Assembly: GCA_019247495.1 (NCBI GenBank)
Contig: JAFAOU010000213.1
Span: forward strand, 1-43,287
Source of the DNA: Acidobacteriota bacterium
GTDB taxonomy: Bacteria; Acidobacteriota; Thermoanaerobaculia; Gp7-AA8
Length of the DNA stretch: 43,287 bases
Direction of reading: 5' to 3'
Made by a program: the position numbers and the translations under genes. Positions 1 through 8,360 of this stretch are shown one piece after another. Numbering within the stretch: the stretch's first letter is position 1; every line of letters starts with the position of its first letter. The notes under the pieces are model-generated. The model saw only the letters and a program-made list of their open reading frames with translations, did not search any database and was not told the origin of the DNA.

Positions 1-1206
1 GACGAGCGCACCGTCGTCGAAATCGCCAGCCGCAACCCGCTGCGGCTGAAAACGACGCCATATCACGTGAAGTACAAGAAGTGGCTTGTGTCCGCCGCGC
101 GCCATCTGCGCAATGCGGCCGCGGCCAGCGACGACAAAGCGTTCGCGAACTACCTTCGCATGCGCGCGACTGCCTTGCTGACCGACGACTACTACCCGAG
201 CGATCTGGCCTGGGTTCGCCTCAAGGATCCGAAATTCGATCTGATCTTCGCGCCCTACGAAACCTACCTCGACGATCTCCTCGGCATCAAAACTTCCTAC
301 GGAGCGTCGGTACTCGTGCGCAACGAGAGCGAGTCTGCGAAGCTGGCCGTGTTCAAAAAGTACGTCCCCGACATTCAGGACGCGCTGCCGCTGCCGGCCG
401 AGGATCGTCCGTCGAAGAAAGGGCTGGAGTCGCCGATGGAAGTGATGGACGCGCCGTTCCGCGCCGGCGATCTTCGCCACGGATATCAGGCCGCGGCCGA
501 CAATCTCCCGAACGATCCGCGTATCCACGAGAAAGTCGGCTCGAAGAAAATCTTCTTCAAGAACTTCACCGACGCGCGCGTCAACTACGTGATCCTGCCG
601 GTCGCGAAACTGGTCATGCGTCCCGATCAGGCCGCGCAGGCTTCGGGCGAAGGCTATCTGGCCGCGGTGATGATGCACGAGATCTGTCACGGCCTTGGGC
701 CGGCCTTCGCGCGCAGGGGTGGTCAACACGTTGACATTCGCGAAGCGATCGGACCGGCATACTCGGGGCTGGAAGAAGCGAAAGCCGACGTCACCGGCAT
801 GTTCGGATTGAAATGGCTCGTCGACCACGGAGCGCTGCCGAAAGAGCGCCTCGAGGAGTACTACGCGTCGTACGTGGCCGGGATCTTCCGCACCGTTCGT
901 TTTGGAACGGCCGAGGCACATGGCCGCGCGGAGATGATGGAGTTCAACTACCTCTCGGAGAAGGGTGCGATCACGCGCGCGGCTTCGGGGCGGTATGTGA
1001 TCGACTACGCGAAGATGCCCGACACGCTGGCCGCGCTGGCGAAGGAGCTTCTCGAAATCGAAGCGACTGGCGACCGTGCGCGTGCCGAGGCGTGGTTCAA
1101 CAAGTACGACAAAATGCCGGCCGACCTTCGCAGCGCGCTCGATGCGGCGAACAACGTTCCGGTCGATATCGATCCGCTGATCCCCTTCAAAGAAGGCGTG
1201 CAGTAG
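1..1206 (+). CDS. M49-like (dipeptidyl peptidase III-type) zinc metallopeptidase, 5' end missing
   Basis: The reading frame is open from the first base, so the gene begins outside the window; the GTG at 67 is only an internal possible start. The visible part holds a zinc-peptidase motif HEICH at about nt 676-690 (followed by GLG) and, about 30 codons on, EEAKAD at about nt 772-789. An HEXX(G)H helix followed by EE(C/A)(R/K)AD, which supplies the third zinc ligand, is the signature of peptidase family M49 (dipeptidyl peptidase III and relatives). Most characterised members have the six-residue HEXXGH; this one has the five-residue HEXXH form known from some bacterial members. M49 enzymes remove dipeptides from oligopeptide N-termini. 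The frame ends 9 bp before rsgA on the same strand. The family call is firm; the substrate and cellular location are unknown because the N-terminus is missing. Confidence 0.75.
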   Translation, partial: DERTVVEIASRNPLRLKTTPYHVKYKKWLVSAARHLRNAAAASDDKAFANYLRMRATALLTDDYYPSDLAWVRLKDPKFDLIFAPYETYLDDLLGIKTSYGASVLVRNESESAKLAVFKKYVPDIQDALPLPAEDRPSKKGLESPMEVMDAPFRAGDLRHGYQAAADNLPNDPRIHEKVGSKKIFFKNFTDARVNYVILPVAKLVMRPDQAAQASGEGYLAAVMMHEICHGLGPAFARRGGQHVDIREAIGPAYSGLEEAKADVTGMFGLKWLVDHGALPKERLEEYYASYVAGIFRTVRFGTAEAHGRAEMMEFNYLSEKGAITRAASGRYVIDYAKMPDTLAALAKELLEIEATGDRARAEAWFNKYDKMPADLRSALDAANNVPVDIDPLIPFKEGVQ

Positions 1207-1215
1207 CAAGGCGTC

Positions 1216-2262
1216 TTGGTGAAAAAACGCGGCCGCGAAAATGACGATTGGGATGAACCGGCCGCCCGGCGTGGTGGCAAGCGGCGCAAGGCGGCCGACG
1301 CCGATGACGGCGTCATCGAAACCGGCGCGTGGGGAGACGGAGCGAACGCCGATCCTCGCGATGCCGCCATCGTCATCTCGATCGGCAGCGGACGTTGCCG
1401 CCTCTTCCACGATGAGCACGAATTCGATTGCACCGTTCCGCCGGAGCTCGCGAAACGCCAGAAAAGCGCATTGGCCGTCGGCGATCGCGTGGTCACCGAG
1501 TTCTCCGATGGCGTCTGCCGGCTCAGCGGTGTACTGGCCCGGCGCACCGTGCTCTCGCGTCCCGATCCGCTCAATCCCCGGGTGCAGCGACTCATCGCTG
1601 CCAATATCGACGTCGTCATCCACGTCGTATCGGTGAAAGCGCCGCCGCTGCGGCCGCGGCTCATCGACCGCTTCCTCATCGCCATCCAACGCGGCGGCGC
1701 GCAGGCGGCGATCTGCGTCAACAAGATCGATCTGCTCAATGACGCTGAGCGCGCCCGCGAGCTGGCCACGCTCGATCCGTATCGCACCCTCGGCGTTCCC
1801 GTGATCGCAGTTTCCGTCAAGGCGGATGAAGGGATCGCCGAACTGCGCGCCGTCGTCGAAGGAAAAACGTGCGCTCTGGTCGGTCACAGCGGCGTCGGCA
1901 AGTCGTCGATCCTCAACGCGCTCGATGAACGCCTCGACATCGCCACCGGCGAACTTCACAAACGCGGCACCGGCCGCCACACCACCACCGCCTCCACCCT
2001 TCACGACCTCGGCGGCGGCACATATCTCATCGACACGCCCGGCATCCGCGAGTTCGGCCTCTGGAACCTGACGCCGGAAACGTTGCGCGACTACTTCCCC
2101 GAATTCGCCGAGCCCGGCGAGTACTGCCGATTCAACGACTGCACGCATCTTCACGAGCCGGGATGCGCCGTGAAAGAGCGCGCCGAAGCCGGCGAGCTGA
2201 GTCGGGCGCGCTACGACGCGTACGTGCGGCTGGCGGAAGATTTGTCAGATCCGAGTCGTTGA
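1216..2262 (+). CDS. rsgA: Ribosome small subunit-dependent GTPase A
   Basis: RsgA is a circularly permuted GTPase that binds the 30S subunit and drives late maturation at the decoding centre. The order seen is an N-terminal OB-fold, then the G4 motif NKID near residue 169, then the G1 P-loop GHSGVGKSS from about residue 223, then G3 DTPG, which is the permuted order. A C-terminal zinc module has C304, C309, H311 and C317, the expected Cys-Cys-His-Cys pattern. The first about 45 residues are a charged, Lys/Arg/Asp-rich extension not needed for the fold. The start is TTG at 1216 or GTG at 1219; both lie just after the stop of the upstream peptidase gene and neither has a strong ribosome-binding site. 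The length of 348 residues is normal for the family. Confidence 0.96.
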   Translation: MVKKRGRENDDWDEPAARRGGKRRKAADADDGVIETGAWGDGANADPRDAAIVISIGSGRCRLFHDEHEFDCTVPPELAKRQKSALAVGDRVVTEFSDGVCRLSGVLARRTVLSRPDPLNPRVQRLIAANIDVVIHVVSVKAPPLRPRLIDRFLIAIQRGGAQAAICVNKIDLLNDAERARELATLDPYRTLGVPVIAVSVKADEGIAELRAVVEGKTCALVGHSGVGKSSILNALDERLDIATGELHKRGTGRHTTTASTLHDLGGGTYLIDTPGIREFGLWNLTPETLRDYFPEFAEPGEYCRFNDCTHLHEPGCAVKERAEAGELSRARYDAYVRLAEDLSDPSR

Positions 2263-2272
2263 CGCCGCAATC

Positions 2273-2668
2273 ATGCGCAGACAACTGATTCTCACCGTCG
2301 CCGCCGTTGTTGTTGCGTGCGCGCCGAAGCCGCAGCCGGCGCCCGTCATCGCACCCGCAGCCGTCGCGCCGAAACCAGCCGCCGTTTCCGCCGAGGCGCT
2401 TGTCGATCACACCGGCGATTCGCCCGAGACCGCCGTAACGGTCCCGGCCGACGCGCCGAACGAAGGGATCGACTTTCAGAATCACTGGATCTTCGATCGA
2501 TTCGGACGCTTCCGCAGGACCGGCGGCGGAATCGCCCATGCCGGCGAAAGCTCCGCGATGCGCCGATATGAAGTGGTCAAGATCGAGCTGCCCGACCACT
2601 CCCAGCACACCGTCTTTTTCGACATCACCGAAAACGAGAAGACGTGGGACAGTCAGCGAAAGCAGTGA
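2273..2668 (+). CDS. Small predicted lipoprotein, unknown function
   Basis: This 131-residue protein starts with a short positively charged and hydrophobic signal ending in VVVAC, a plausible lipobox with Cys16 as the lipidated residue. An Ala/Pro-rich linker of about 25 residues follows, then a compact polar domain with several aromatic residues (FQNHWIFDRFGRFRR at about residues 64-78). I do not recognise the domain. It starts 10 bp after rsgA and ends about 35 bp before a strong hairpin terminator, so it is probably the last gene of the rsgA transcript. Lipidation and periplasmic or outer-membrane location are inferred from the signal only. Confidence 0.7.
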   Translation: MRRQLILTVAAVVVACAPKPQPAPVIAPAAVAPKPAAVSAEALVDHTGDSPETAVTVPADAPNEGIDFQNHWIFDRFGRFRRTGGGIAHAGESSAMRRYEVVKIELPDHSQHTVFFDITENEKTWDSQRKQ

Positions 2669-2705
2669 ATGAAGCTTGTTAACGCGCGGCTTCGCCGCTA
2701 ACGAA

Positions 2706-2733
2706 AAAAGGCCTCGCTCGCGCGAGGCCTTTT
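2706..2733. terminator. Bidirectional intrinsic terminator
   Basis: A perfect 11-bp stem (AAAAGGCCTCG paired with CGAGGCCTTTT) surrounds a 6-nt loop. The A-run on one side and T-run on the other make it a rho-independent terminator on both strands. It lies between the convergent lipoprotein gene and the EXORDIUM-like gene, exactly where a shared terminator is expected. Confidence 0.9.
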
Positions 2734-2752
2734 CGTTGCGATGAGAGTGGGA

Positions 2753-3607
2753 TCAGCGGGTCTTGATGCAGCCGCCGTTGGCGTTCGACCACTCGTACTG
2801 GTAGCCGAAGCCGCCGGTGCCGATGAACGGAGCCGGGGTCCATGCGCACTTGTCGTCCGCCTCGTTGCCGCGGCGGTCGAACCATGCATTGCCGAGGGCG
2901 TCGGTGACGGCCTCGCGCGTCTCGTGGCAAACGAAGTGCTCCTGATCGAGCGACGTATTGCCGAACGCCTGGCAACCCGAGCAACCAGCCCACGGCTCGA
3001 TCGAGTACTTCACGTGCTTGCCGGCGCCGTCGGTGTAGTTGAAGTGGTAGGCGCAGTAGGCCAGGTTCGGTCCGCCGCAGGAGGTCGAGCTACCGTCGGA
3101 AGAGTACGAGCCGGACGGGATGAAGACCTCGTAGATGGCGCTGTAGTCCGTAGTGCCCTGCGCGGCGATGACTTTTTTCACTTCGGCCTGAACGACGGCG
3201 TCGGTGCAGTTGACCGGCGGCGTGGAGGTGTCGAAGTAGTCCAGGCTCGAGCTGCCGGCCAGGTTGGAGAGGGCGATCGCGCCGGTGGTGCCGGTCGCAT
3301 CGTCGATACCCGTGTACTGGGTGATCGTGTTGTACTCGCCGGTCGTGCCGAACTGGTTGCGGAAGTTCTGCATCGCCGTCGTGTAACCCGACGGGAACGA
3401 GCCCCAGAAGATCATGACGACGTGCGCATTGCGGATGACTTTGCCACCGCTGTGGTAAACCAGGTTGCCGTTGCTAGCCGCCTGACCAGCCTCATTCTTC
3501 ACCTGACCGTGGCCGTTGCCCTTGTTCAATTCATTGTCGTTATTACCCTGAGCGAAGGCCGAGGTGGCGAGAGCTGCTGAAAAAACGAAGACCAAAGCTT
3601 TCTTCAT
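2753..3607 (-). CDS. Secreted EXORDIUM/phosphate-induced-protein-like protein
   Basis: A 284-residue exported protein. Residues 1-19 form a classical signal peptide ending AFA before QGNN. A low-complexity Asn/Gly segment follows, then the sequence VYHSGGKVIRNAHVVMIFWG, the pattern that opens the plant EXORDIUM (phosphate-induced protein) family and its bacterial relatives. Near the C-terminus is HETREAVTDAL...WFD..GNEADDKCAW, a His-Glu/Glu...Asp-Lys-Cys arrangement I associate with bacterial secreted proteins of this group. Several cysteines suggest disulfides outside the cytoplasm. Whether the HE motif binds metal or is catalytic is unknown. The start ATG is preceded by AGGAGAGG about 12 nt upstream. 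The gene is monocistronic: terminator downstream, 313-bp AT-richer gap upstream. Confidence 0.7.
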   Translation of the reverse strand: MKKALVFVFSAALATSAFAQGNNDNELNKGNGHGQVKNEAGQAASNGNLVYHSGGKVIRNAHVVMIFWGSFPSGYTTAMQNFRNQFGTTGEYNTITQYTGIDDATGTTGAIALSNLAGSSSLDYFDTSTPPVNCTDAVVQAEVKKVIAAQGTTDYSAIYEVFIPSGSYSSDGSSTSCGGPNLAYCAYHFNYTDGAGKHVKYSIEPWAGCSGCQAFGNTSLDQEHFVCHETREAVTDALGNAWFDRRGNEADDKCAWTPAPFIGTGGFGYQYEWSNANGGCIKTR

Positions 3608-3920
3608 GTACTGGGTCCCTCTCCTAAGTTAGTGTGAAAAAACTGTTAGACAAACTAGCCGGATTGACGGAATTGCGGCTTCTCAGAGCAACCGCGCTGC
3701 CACTGATCTGTTACAACTCTAAGTTGCTGATTCTTAAAGAAAAAACCACAAAACACGGTCGGAGTCCTGTTCATACCGTGACCCTTTCTTACATTTTCAC
3801 GGGTCACTTTGTGTGCCGGTGGCTCAGACTCTGGTCCACGAACGACCGCTGATTGATGCCTCGCTCACGAAAATTTACGGCGTTCGGAGGCGATTCACGG
3901 ACCGTGGTTTAATCGCCGGC
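3608..3920. other. Divergent intergenic region, AT-richer than surroundings
   Basis: This 313-bp gap separates the minus-strand secreted protein gene from the plus-strand VanZ-like gene and must hold promoters for both. Its middle (about 3630-3800) is clearly richer in A and T than the rest of the window, with runs such as AAAGAAAAAACC. A short open frame (3634-3852) crosses it but has no visible ribosome-binding site and looks accidental. The only clear structure is the inverted repeat at 3778-3807. I could not identify a confident -35/-10 pair. Confidence 0.6.
3778..3807. promoter_or_regulatory. Inverted repeat, possible operator
   Basis: GTGACCC at 3778-3784 and GGGTCAC at 3801-3807 are a perfect 7-bp inverted repeat with a 16-nt spacer in the divergent gap. 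The centre-to-centre distance is about two helical turns, as for a dimeric regulator, but it could also be chance. No regulator gene is adjacent. Confidence 0.3.
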
Positions 3921-4397
3921 GTGGGCAAGGCGACCATCCGCACCATCCTCATACCGCGCTGGGTGACCGTTGCCTTACTCGTCGTTCTGTCGGTCGCGAT
4001 GGCCGCCCTGATCGCGATGCTTTCGGGGCGCGCGTACCAGAAACGGCAGCTCACCATCCCGGAAGTGGTTTCGCTGATTCACCGCTACGACCGGGGGGCG
4101 GTCTCGAACGACGCCATCCTGGCCACCGCCGCGCCGGGAATCGCCGACATCCTTTTCTTCATGCCGTGGGGTGCGCTCGCCTTCCTCGCGCTCGACGGCG
4201 GCGAGGGGCATCGCCTTCGGACGTATCTGCTGACGCTGGCAGTGGGCCTGACATTTGCGTTGGGCCTCGTGGCGTGGCAGAGCGCACTACCGACACGAGT
4301 GACAGGCTGGGAAGATGCAGGATGGAACACATTCGGCTGTTTGGCAGGAGCCGTCGCAGGTCATCTTCGCAAGCGGTTGCGAGTGCGTTTCGATTAG
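3921..4397 (+). CDS. VanZ-like integral membrane protein
   Basis: A protein of about 158 residues with an N-terminal transmembrane helix (VTVALLVVLSVAMAALIAML), a polar region, and at least two more hydrophobic helices: ADILFFMPWGALAFLAL, then YLLTLAVGLTFALGLVAW. The end has D/N-rich GWEDAGWNTFGCLAGAVAG. An Asp at the head of one helix and a conserved Asn-x-x-Gly in the last helix fit the VanZ-like family, which is widespread and mostly of unknown function (VanZ itself gives low-level teicoplanin resistance). GTG at 3921 is chosen because the hydrophobic N-terminus begins just after it; the frame is open further upstream and the start is uncertain. The stop codon lies inside the ribosome-binding site of the next gene, so translation is probably coupled. 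Confidence 0.6.
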   Translation: MGKATIRTILIPRWVTVALLVVLSVAMAALIAMLSGRAYQKRQLTIPEVVSLIHRYDRGAVSNDAILATAAPGIADILFFMPWGALAFLALDGGEGHRLRTYLLTLAVGLTFALGLVAWQSALPTRVTGWEDAGWNTFGCLAGAVAGHLRKRLRVRFD

Positions 4398-4407
4398 GAG
4401 CAATGAG

Positions 4408-4767
4408 TTGATCCTTGTCGTTGAAGACGATCCGCAGGTGGCGCGTTTGGTCGCGCTGGTACTGCAGCGCAACGGGCGCGACTGCCAGGTCGTCGCCGAC
4501 GGTACCACTGCGTTGTCGCGCGCGAAGGAGTTGCATCCGCAAATGATTTTCGCGGATCTCACCATCAAGGGGATGGACGGTGAGGCACTTTGCAGCGCGC
4601 TGAAACAAGATCCCGAAACCCGCTCCATTCCCTACGTCGTTCTCTCCGGCGACCGCGACGTCGCTGAAAAAGCGAAGCAGTGCGGCGCCGAGGATTACCT
4701 CGGCAAACCGTTCGAATTTCCGGATCTGATCCGGCTCGTTGAAAAGTATGCAAGAACTGAAAGCTGA
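4408..4767 (+). CDS. Single-domain response regulator (receiver only)
   Basis: About 119 residues forming one receiver domain and nothing else. It has the acidic pair in VVEDDP near the N-terminus, the phospho-acceptor Asp in FADLTIKG, the Ser of VLSGD, and the conserved Lys in GKPF. The start is TTG at 4408, preceded by AGGAG at 4396-4400, which overlaps the stop of the VanZ-like gene; starting here removes a 31-residue extension that does not belong to the fold. The 3' end overlaps the next gene by 20 bp. With no output domain it probably acts by protein contact, for example as a phosphorelay intermediate. No histidine kinase is in the window. Confidence 0.88.
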   Translation: MILVVEDDPQVARLVALVLQRNGRDCQVVADGTTALSRAKELHPQMIFADLTIKGMDGEALCSALKQDPETRSIPYVVLSGDRDVAEKAKQCGAEDYLGKPFEFPDLIRLVEKYARTES

Positions 4768-5365
4768 AAAGCCGCCTGAATCACCCGCCGACTCCGATCC
4801 CGCAACCCGCCTGATGGCGCGCCTTGTCGAGGAAGGATTCACGACCGACCTGACCGAGGAGGACTGGCGGAGCTACGGCGAGATCATCTACCGCCGGGCC
4901 GAGAAGATCTCCTTCGCCGCCGGCGAAACGGTCTTCATCTTCACGCGGGTTCACGATCTCAACGAAAAGATCCTGAGGCAAACATCGGAAGCTGTCGTGA
5001 ACTCGTACAAAGCGCGCAGCGTGGCCGGCAAGGCGCTCTCCGTTCTGCAATCGACCACCGTCTATCACTGCCTCGTGGCCGACGGCGATCAGCCGCACAA
5101 CGATCTGCTCACCGGCTACGTCACCCGCGCCGGCGGCGCCACGTTCATCCCGGTGATCATCGTTCCGGACATCAACCAGGTCATCTATCCCGATCTCGAA
5201 GAGAAAGTCGCCAGCGTCAAGCCGCGCGTCGAATATCTCCAGTATCTGCTGGGCGAGCGCCGCGAGACGGTCAACATGCATCGCCCCACCGTGCAGGCGA
5301 TGTGGGTGTCGTTAGGCGTGGTGATCCTGCTTCTGCTCGCGATCGCGGTGTCGTTGATTCACTAG
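4748..5365 (+). CDS. Unknown protein with C-terminal membrane anchor
   Basis: A 205-residue protein I do not recognise. It is largely polar and mixed alpha/beta, with one hydrophobic segment at the very C-terminus (VSLGVVILLLLAIAVSLIH), which suggests a tail-anchored protein with its bulk in the cytoplasm. ATG at 4748 is chosen; a TTG nine bases earlier is possible. The gene overlaps the receiver gene by 20 bp, so the two are very probably co-translated and may work together, with the anchored protein a candidate partner of the receiver. That link is inferred from gene order only. Confidence 0.65.
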   Translation: MQELKAEKPPESPADSDPATRLMARLVEEGFTTDLTEEDWRSYGEIIYRRAEKISFAAGETVFIFTRVHDLNEKILRQTSEAVVNSYKARSVAGKALSVLQSTTVYHCLVADGDQPHNDLLTGYVTRAGGATFIPVIIVPDINQVIYPDLEEKVASVKPRVEYLQYLLGERRETVNMHRPTVQAMWVSLGVVILLLLAIAVSLIH

Positions 5366-5470
5366 TCGATTAGTGGATTAGTCGATCAGTAGATTAGAGG
5401 GTATTTGTCTTCCTGATCGACTCCCCACGCCTTTCCCAATCTACTAATCCACGAATCAACTAATCTACCA
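5362..5470. repeat. Intergenic palindrome, family A (AGTGGATT/AGTAGATT words), copy 1
   Basis: The left arm reads GATTAGTGGATTAGTCGATC and onward, and the right arm reads CCAATCTACTAATCCACG and onward; they pair imperfectly around a central segment of about 40 nt. Both arms are built from the same 7-8-nt words (TAGTGGAT, TAGTAGAT, TAGTCGAT). Related elements occur at 21496-21591 and 29862-29935. The right arm ends about 5 nt before the ATG of the Kir channel gene. Confidence 0.85.
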
Positions 5471-5474
5471 ACCC

Positions 5475-6431
5475 ATGTCTGCCGACCTCCGGCCCGTCCC
5501 GACCGACGATCCCAATGCCGACCTCGGCTTCGGCAGCGTCGTCTCTCGAGACAGCCGCAAGCGTCTGCTGAATCGCGACGGCACCTTCAACGTTCGCCGC
5601 GAAGGGCTCGGATACTGGGAGGCGCTCTCCGCCTACCATTACTTCCTCACCATCAGCTGGCCGAAGTTCCTCGGCTACGTCGCCGCCGCGTACGTCGTCC
5701 TGAATGCACTCTTCGCCGTTGCGTTCGTTGCGTGCGGTGCGGGCGCGCTCACGGGATTCAGCAACGAAGCCCCGATGGAGCGCTTTACTCGCGCATTCTT
5801 CTTCTCCGTTCACACGCTGGCAACGATCGGTTACGGCAACATCGTTCCAGTCACGTTCGCCGCGAACGTGATGGTCGCGCTCGAGTCGCTGGTCGGGCTA
5901 CTAGGCTTCTCCATCATCGCCGGCATCATGTTCGCGAGATTCGCGCGGCCACGGGCCGAGATCGCGTTCAGTGAGGTGGCGGTGATCGCGCCGTACCGCG
6001 ATAAGACCGCGCTCATGTTCCGCATCGTCAACAAGAAGCGCAACGAGATCGTGGAGATGGAAGCGAAGGTGCTGCTGGCGCGGCGCAGGCGCGGCGGTCA
6101 GGCCACCGACCGCGACTTCATCCCGCTCAAACTCGAGCGCGAACGGGTGGTCTTCTTTCCGCTGGCCTGGACCATCGTCCATCCGATCGACGAAACGAGC
6201 CCGCTCAGCGGCTGCTCGCCCAACGACCTGCGCGCACTCGACGCGGAGCTGCTCATCCTGCTCAACGGCTTCGACGAAACGTTCTCGCAGACCGTGCACA
6301 CACGCTCGTCGTACAAAGCCGACGAAATCGTCTGGGGCGCCAGGTTCCGGAACATGTTCAACCCGCTCGATCCCGACGGCACCGTCTCCGTCGACATCCG
6401 CAAACTGCACGAAGTCGAGCCGGTTGCGTGA
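5475..6431 (+). CDS. Inward-rectifier potassium channel, KirBac type
   Basis: A 318-residue protein with the Kir layout. A cytoplasmic N-terminus carries an amphipathic slide-helix region (YHYFLTISWPKF). TM1 is at about residues 73-95. The pore helix and selectivity filter TIGYG start at residue 117. TM2 follows (VALESLVGLLGFSIIAGIMF). The large C-terminal immunoglobulin-like cytoplasmic domain contains FSEVAVIAPYRDKTALMFRI, highly typical of KirBac proteins. These tetrameric channels conduct K+ across the inner membrane. The start ATG follows almost directly after a palindromic repeat with no visible Shine-Dalgarno sequence. About 45 bp further on lies the start region of the next gene, with no obvious terminator between. 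Confidence 0.95.
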   Translation: MSADLRPVPTDDPNADLGFGSVVSRDSRKRLLNRDGTFNVRREGLGYWEALSAYHYFLTISWPKFLGYVAAAYVVLNALFAVAFVACGAGALTGFSNEAPMERFTRAFFFSVHTLATIGYGNIVPVTFAANVMVALESLVGLLGFSIIAGIMFARFARPRAEIAFSEVAVIAPYRDKTALMFRIVNKKRNEIVEMEAKVLLARRRRGGQATDRDFIPLKLERERVVFFPLAWTIVHPIDETSPLSGCSPNDLRALDAELLILLNGFDETFSQTVHTRSSYKADEIVWGARFRNMFNPLDPDGTVSVDIRKLHEVEPVA

Positions 6432-6503
6432 CCCGCGACACGTCAGCCGAGTGACACCGGCGTACGATGTAAACATTCGTGTGTGACGGGAGTCAAAAAC
6501 GCC

Positions 6504-8348
6504 ATGAAACAATGGATAGCACTTGCGGTCGTCGCGCCGACGCTCCTCCTCGGCGCTGAAAAGGAAACGTGCCCGTTCGGCCCCTTCGACCTCCGCTCCC
6601 CGCACGAGCAGCAGGCCGGTCTTTACCACCAGCTCTCTGTCACTGCCGAGGCGGTCGCTCCGAGCGGTCGGCGCCGGGCGGTCGAGCCGCCGTCCAACGG
6701 GACGTCGTCATATCCGCCGTCCGTCAACTACATCGACACCGAAATCTTCGGAAAGATGAAGATTGACGGGATTGTGCCGTCGGCGCTCTCCTCGGACGAA
6801 GAGTTCTTCCGCCGGATCAATCTCGACCTGACCGGCCAGATCCCCGATCCCGCCTCGGTGCAGGGTTTCCTCAACGACAAGTCGGCCGATAAGCGCACGA
6901 AAACGATCGACGCGCTCCTCGCTTCGGATGCATTCGTCGACCGCTGGACGATGTGGTTCGGCGATCTCGTACAGAACGTCCAGGTCTCATCGAGCAGCCG
7001 CGAGCTGCCGGCCGGCCGCAACGCGTACTACACGTACATTCACGACTCCATCAAGAACAAGAAAGCGTACGACCAGATGGTGCGCGAGATCATCGGCGCA
7101 TCGGGCGACACCTTCACCACCGGCGCCGCGAATTTCTGGGTGCGCCAGATTCAGGCGAACGGACCGGCGCAGGACACATACGACAATCTCGCAGCGGAGT
7201 CGGGCGTGATGTTTCTCGGCATGCCGATGCAGTGCCTTTCCTGCCACAACGGCCTCGGCCATCTCGAATCCGTCAACTGGTATCTGAAGTCGCACGCCCG
7301 CTACGATTTCTGGGGCAACGCCGCGTTCTTCTCGCGGGGCACCAGCAGACGGACGACGCCGGGCGACAACCAATCGAGTTTCACGATCAGCGACAAAGCC
7401 AACGGCGCGTACAACCTGAACACGAACTCCGGCAACAAGACCTCGCGCGTTCCGATCGGAACGCAGACCAGCGTCAATCCCGCCTATCTCGCGACCGGTG
7501 AGCAGCCGCGCGCCGGCGAACCGTGGCGCGACGCGTATGGACGCATCCTGACGGCGCAGCCGCAGTTTGCGATCGCCACCGTGAACTATCTCTGGAAAGA
7601 GTTGTTCGCACTCGGCATCGTCGAGCCGGCCAACAACATCGATCCGGCGCGGCTCGACCCGAACAATCTCCCGGCGGGACAGGTGCTTCAGCCGAACCAT
7701 CCCAACCTGCTGACGCTTCTGGCCAACGATTTCACGACGAACCACTACGACCTGCGCGCCATCCTGCGCACGATGGTGATGTCCAACGCGTACCAGCTCT
7801 CGACGCAATACCCCGCCGCGACATGGAACGAGTCCTGGACGCCGTACTACGCGCGTCATATCCCGCGCCGTCTGATGGCGGAGTCGATGCTCGACGCGAT
7901 CGCGAAGGCGACCAGCGTTCCGGTTACCTACAACATCTCCGGCGGACTTCCTGCGGTGACCTCGGCTATGAAGCTCCCGGACACACTCGAGGTCCGCAAC
8001 AACGTCTATGGCCGCTTCCTCGATGAATTCGGACGCGGCAATCGCGACGATCAGGCGCGCTCGAACGACAGCTCGATCGCGCAGGCGTTGTCGCTGATGA
8101 ATGACGGGACCGTCGTCGTCAATCGCACGCACAAGAACACGGCGAATTCTACGGTCGCGAAAACACTGGCGGCGACGACCGACCCGAATGTCATCGCCGA
8201 TCAGCTTTATCTCTACACGCTGTCGCGCTATCCGACGGCGGCCGAGAAGACACAGGCGGTCGCGTATCTGAAGAGCGGCACGCTCCAAAACAAGACTGAA
8301 GACCTGCAGTGGGTGCTTCTCAACTCCGTCGAGTTTCTGTTCAACTAA
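6504..8348 (+). CDS. DUF1549 and DUF1553 domain protein with CxxCH motif, exported
   Basis: A 614-residue protein with a signal peptide (MKQWIALAVVAPTLLLGAEK). DUF1549 follows (YIDTEIFGKMK...FFRRINLDLTGQIPDP...FVDRWTMWFGDLVQ). A CLSCH motif at residues 244-248 could bind c-type haem. A C-terminal DUF1553 region ends in LSRYPTAAEKTQAVAYL. In Planctomycetes and Acidobacteria such proteins are encoded next to DUF1501 proteins, as here, and are thought to act outside the cytoplasm; no activity is proven. The common N-terminal cytochrome domain of longer homologues (PSCyt1) is absent. ATG at 6504 is chosen because the signal peptide begins there, with GGGAG 11 nt upstream; GTG at 6483 is an alternative. 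The DUF1501 gene follows after 12 bp. Confidence 0.88.
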   Translation: MKQWIALAVVAPTLLLGAEKETCPFGPFDLRSPHEQQAGLYHQLSVTAEAVAPSGRRRAVEPPSNGTSSYPPSVNYIDTEIFGKMKIDGIVPSALSSDEEFFRRINLDLTGQIPDPASVQGFLNDKSADKRTKTIDALLASDAFVDRWTMWFGDLVQNVQVSSSSRELPAGRNAYYTYIHDSIKNKKAYDQMVREIIGASGDTFTTGAANFWVRQIQANGPAQDTYDNLAAESGVMFLGMPMQCLSCHNGLGHLESVNWYLKSHARYDFWGNAAFFSRGTSRRTTPGDNQSSFTISDKANGAYNLNTNSGNKTSRVPIGTQTSVNPAYLATGEQPRAGEPWRDAYGRILTAQPQFAIATVNYLWKELFALGIVEPANNIDPARLDPNNLPAGQVLQPNHPNLLTLLANDFTTNHYDLRAILRTMVMSNAYQLSTQYPAATWNESWTPYYARHIPRRLMAESMLDAIAKATSVPVTYNISGGLPAVTSAMKLPDTLEVRNNVYGRFLDEFGRGNRDDQARSNDSSIAQALSLMNDGTVVVNRTHKNTANSTVAKTLAATTDPNVIADQLYLYTLSRYPTAAEKTQAVAYLKSGTLQNKTEDLQWVLLNSVEFLFN

Positions 8349-8360
8349 GGACTGACGACA

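Noticed and set aside
3634..3852. 72-codon frame in the divergent gap before the VanZ-like gene
   Set aside because: No ribosome-binding site, unlike-protein composition, and it lies in an AT-richer promoter region; treated as chance.
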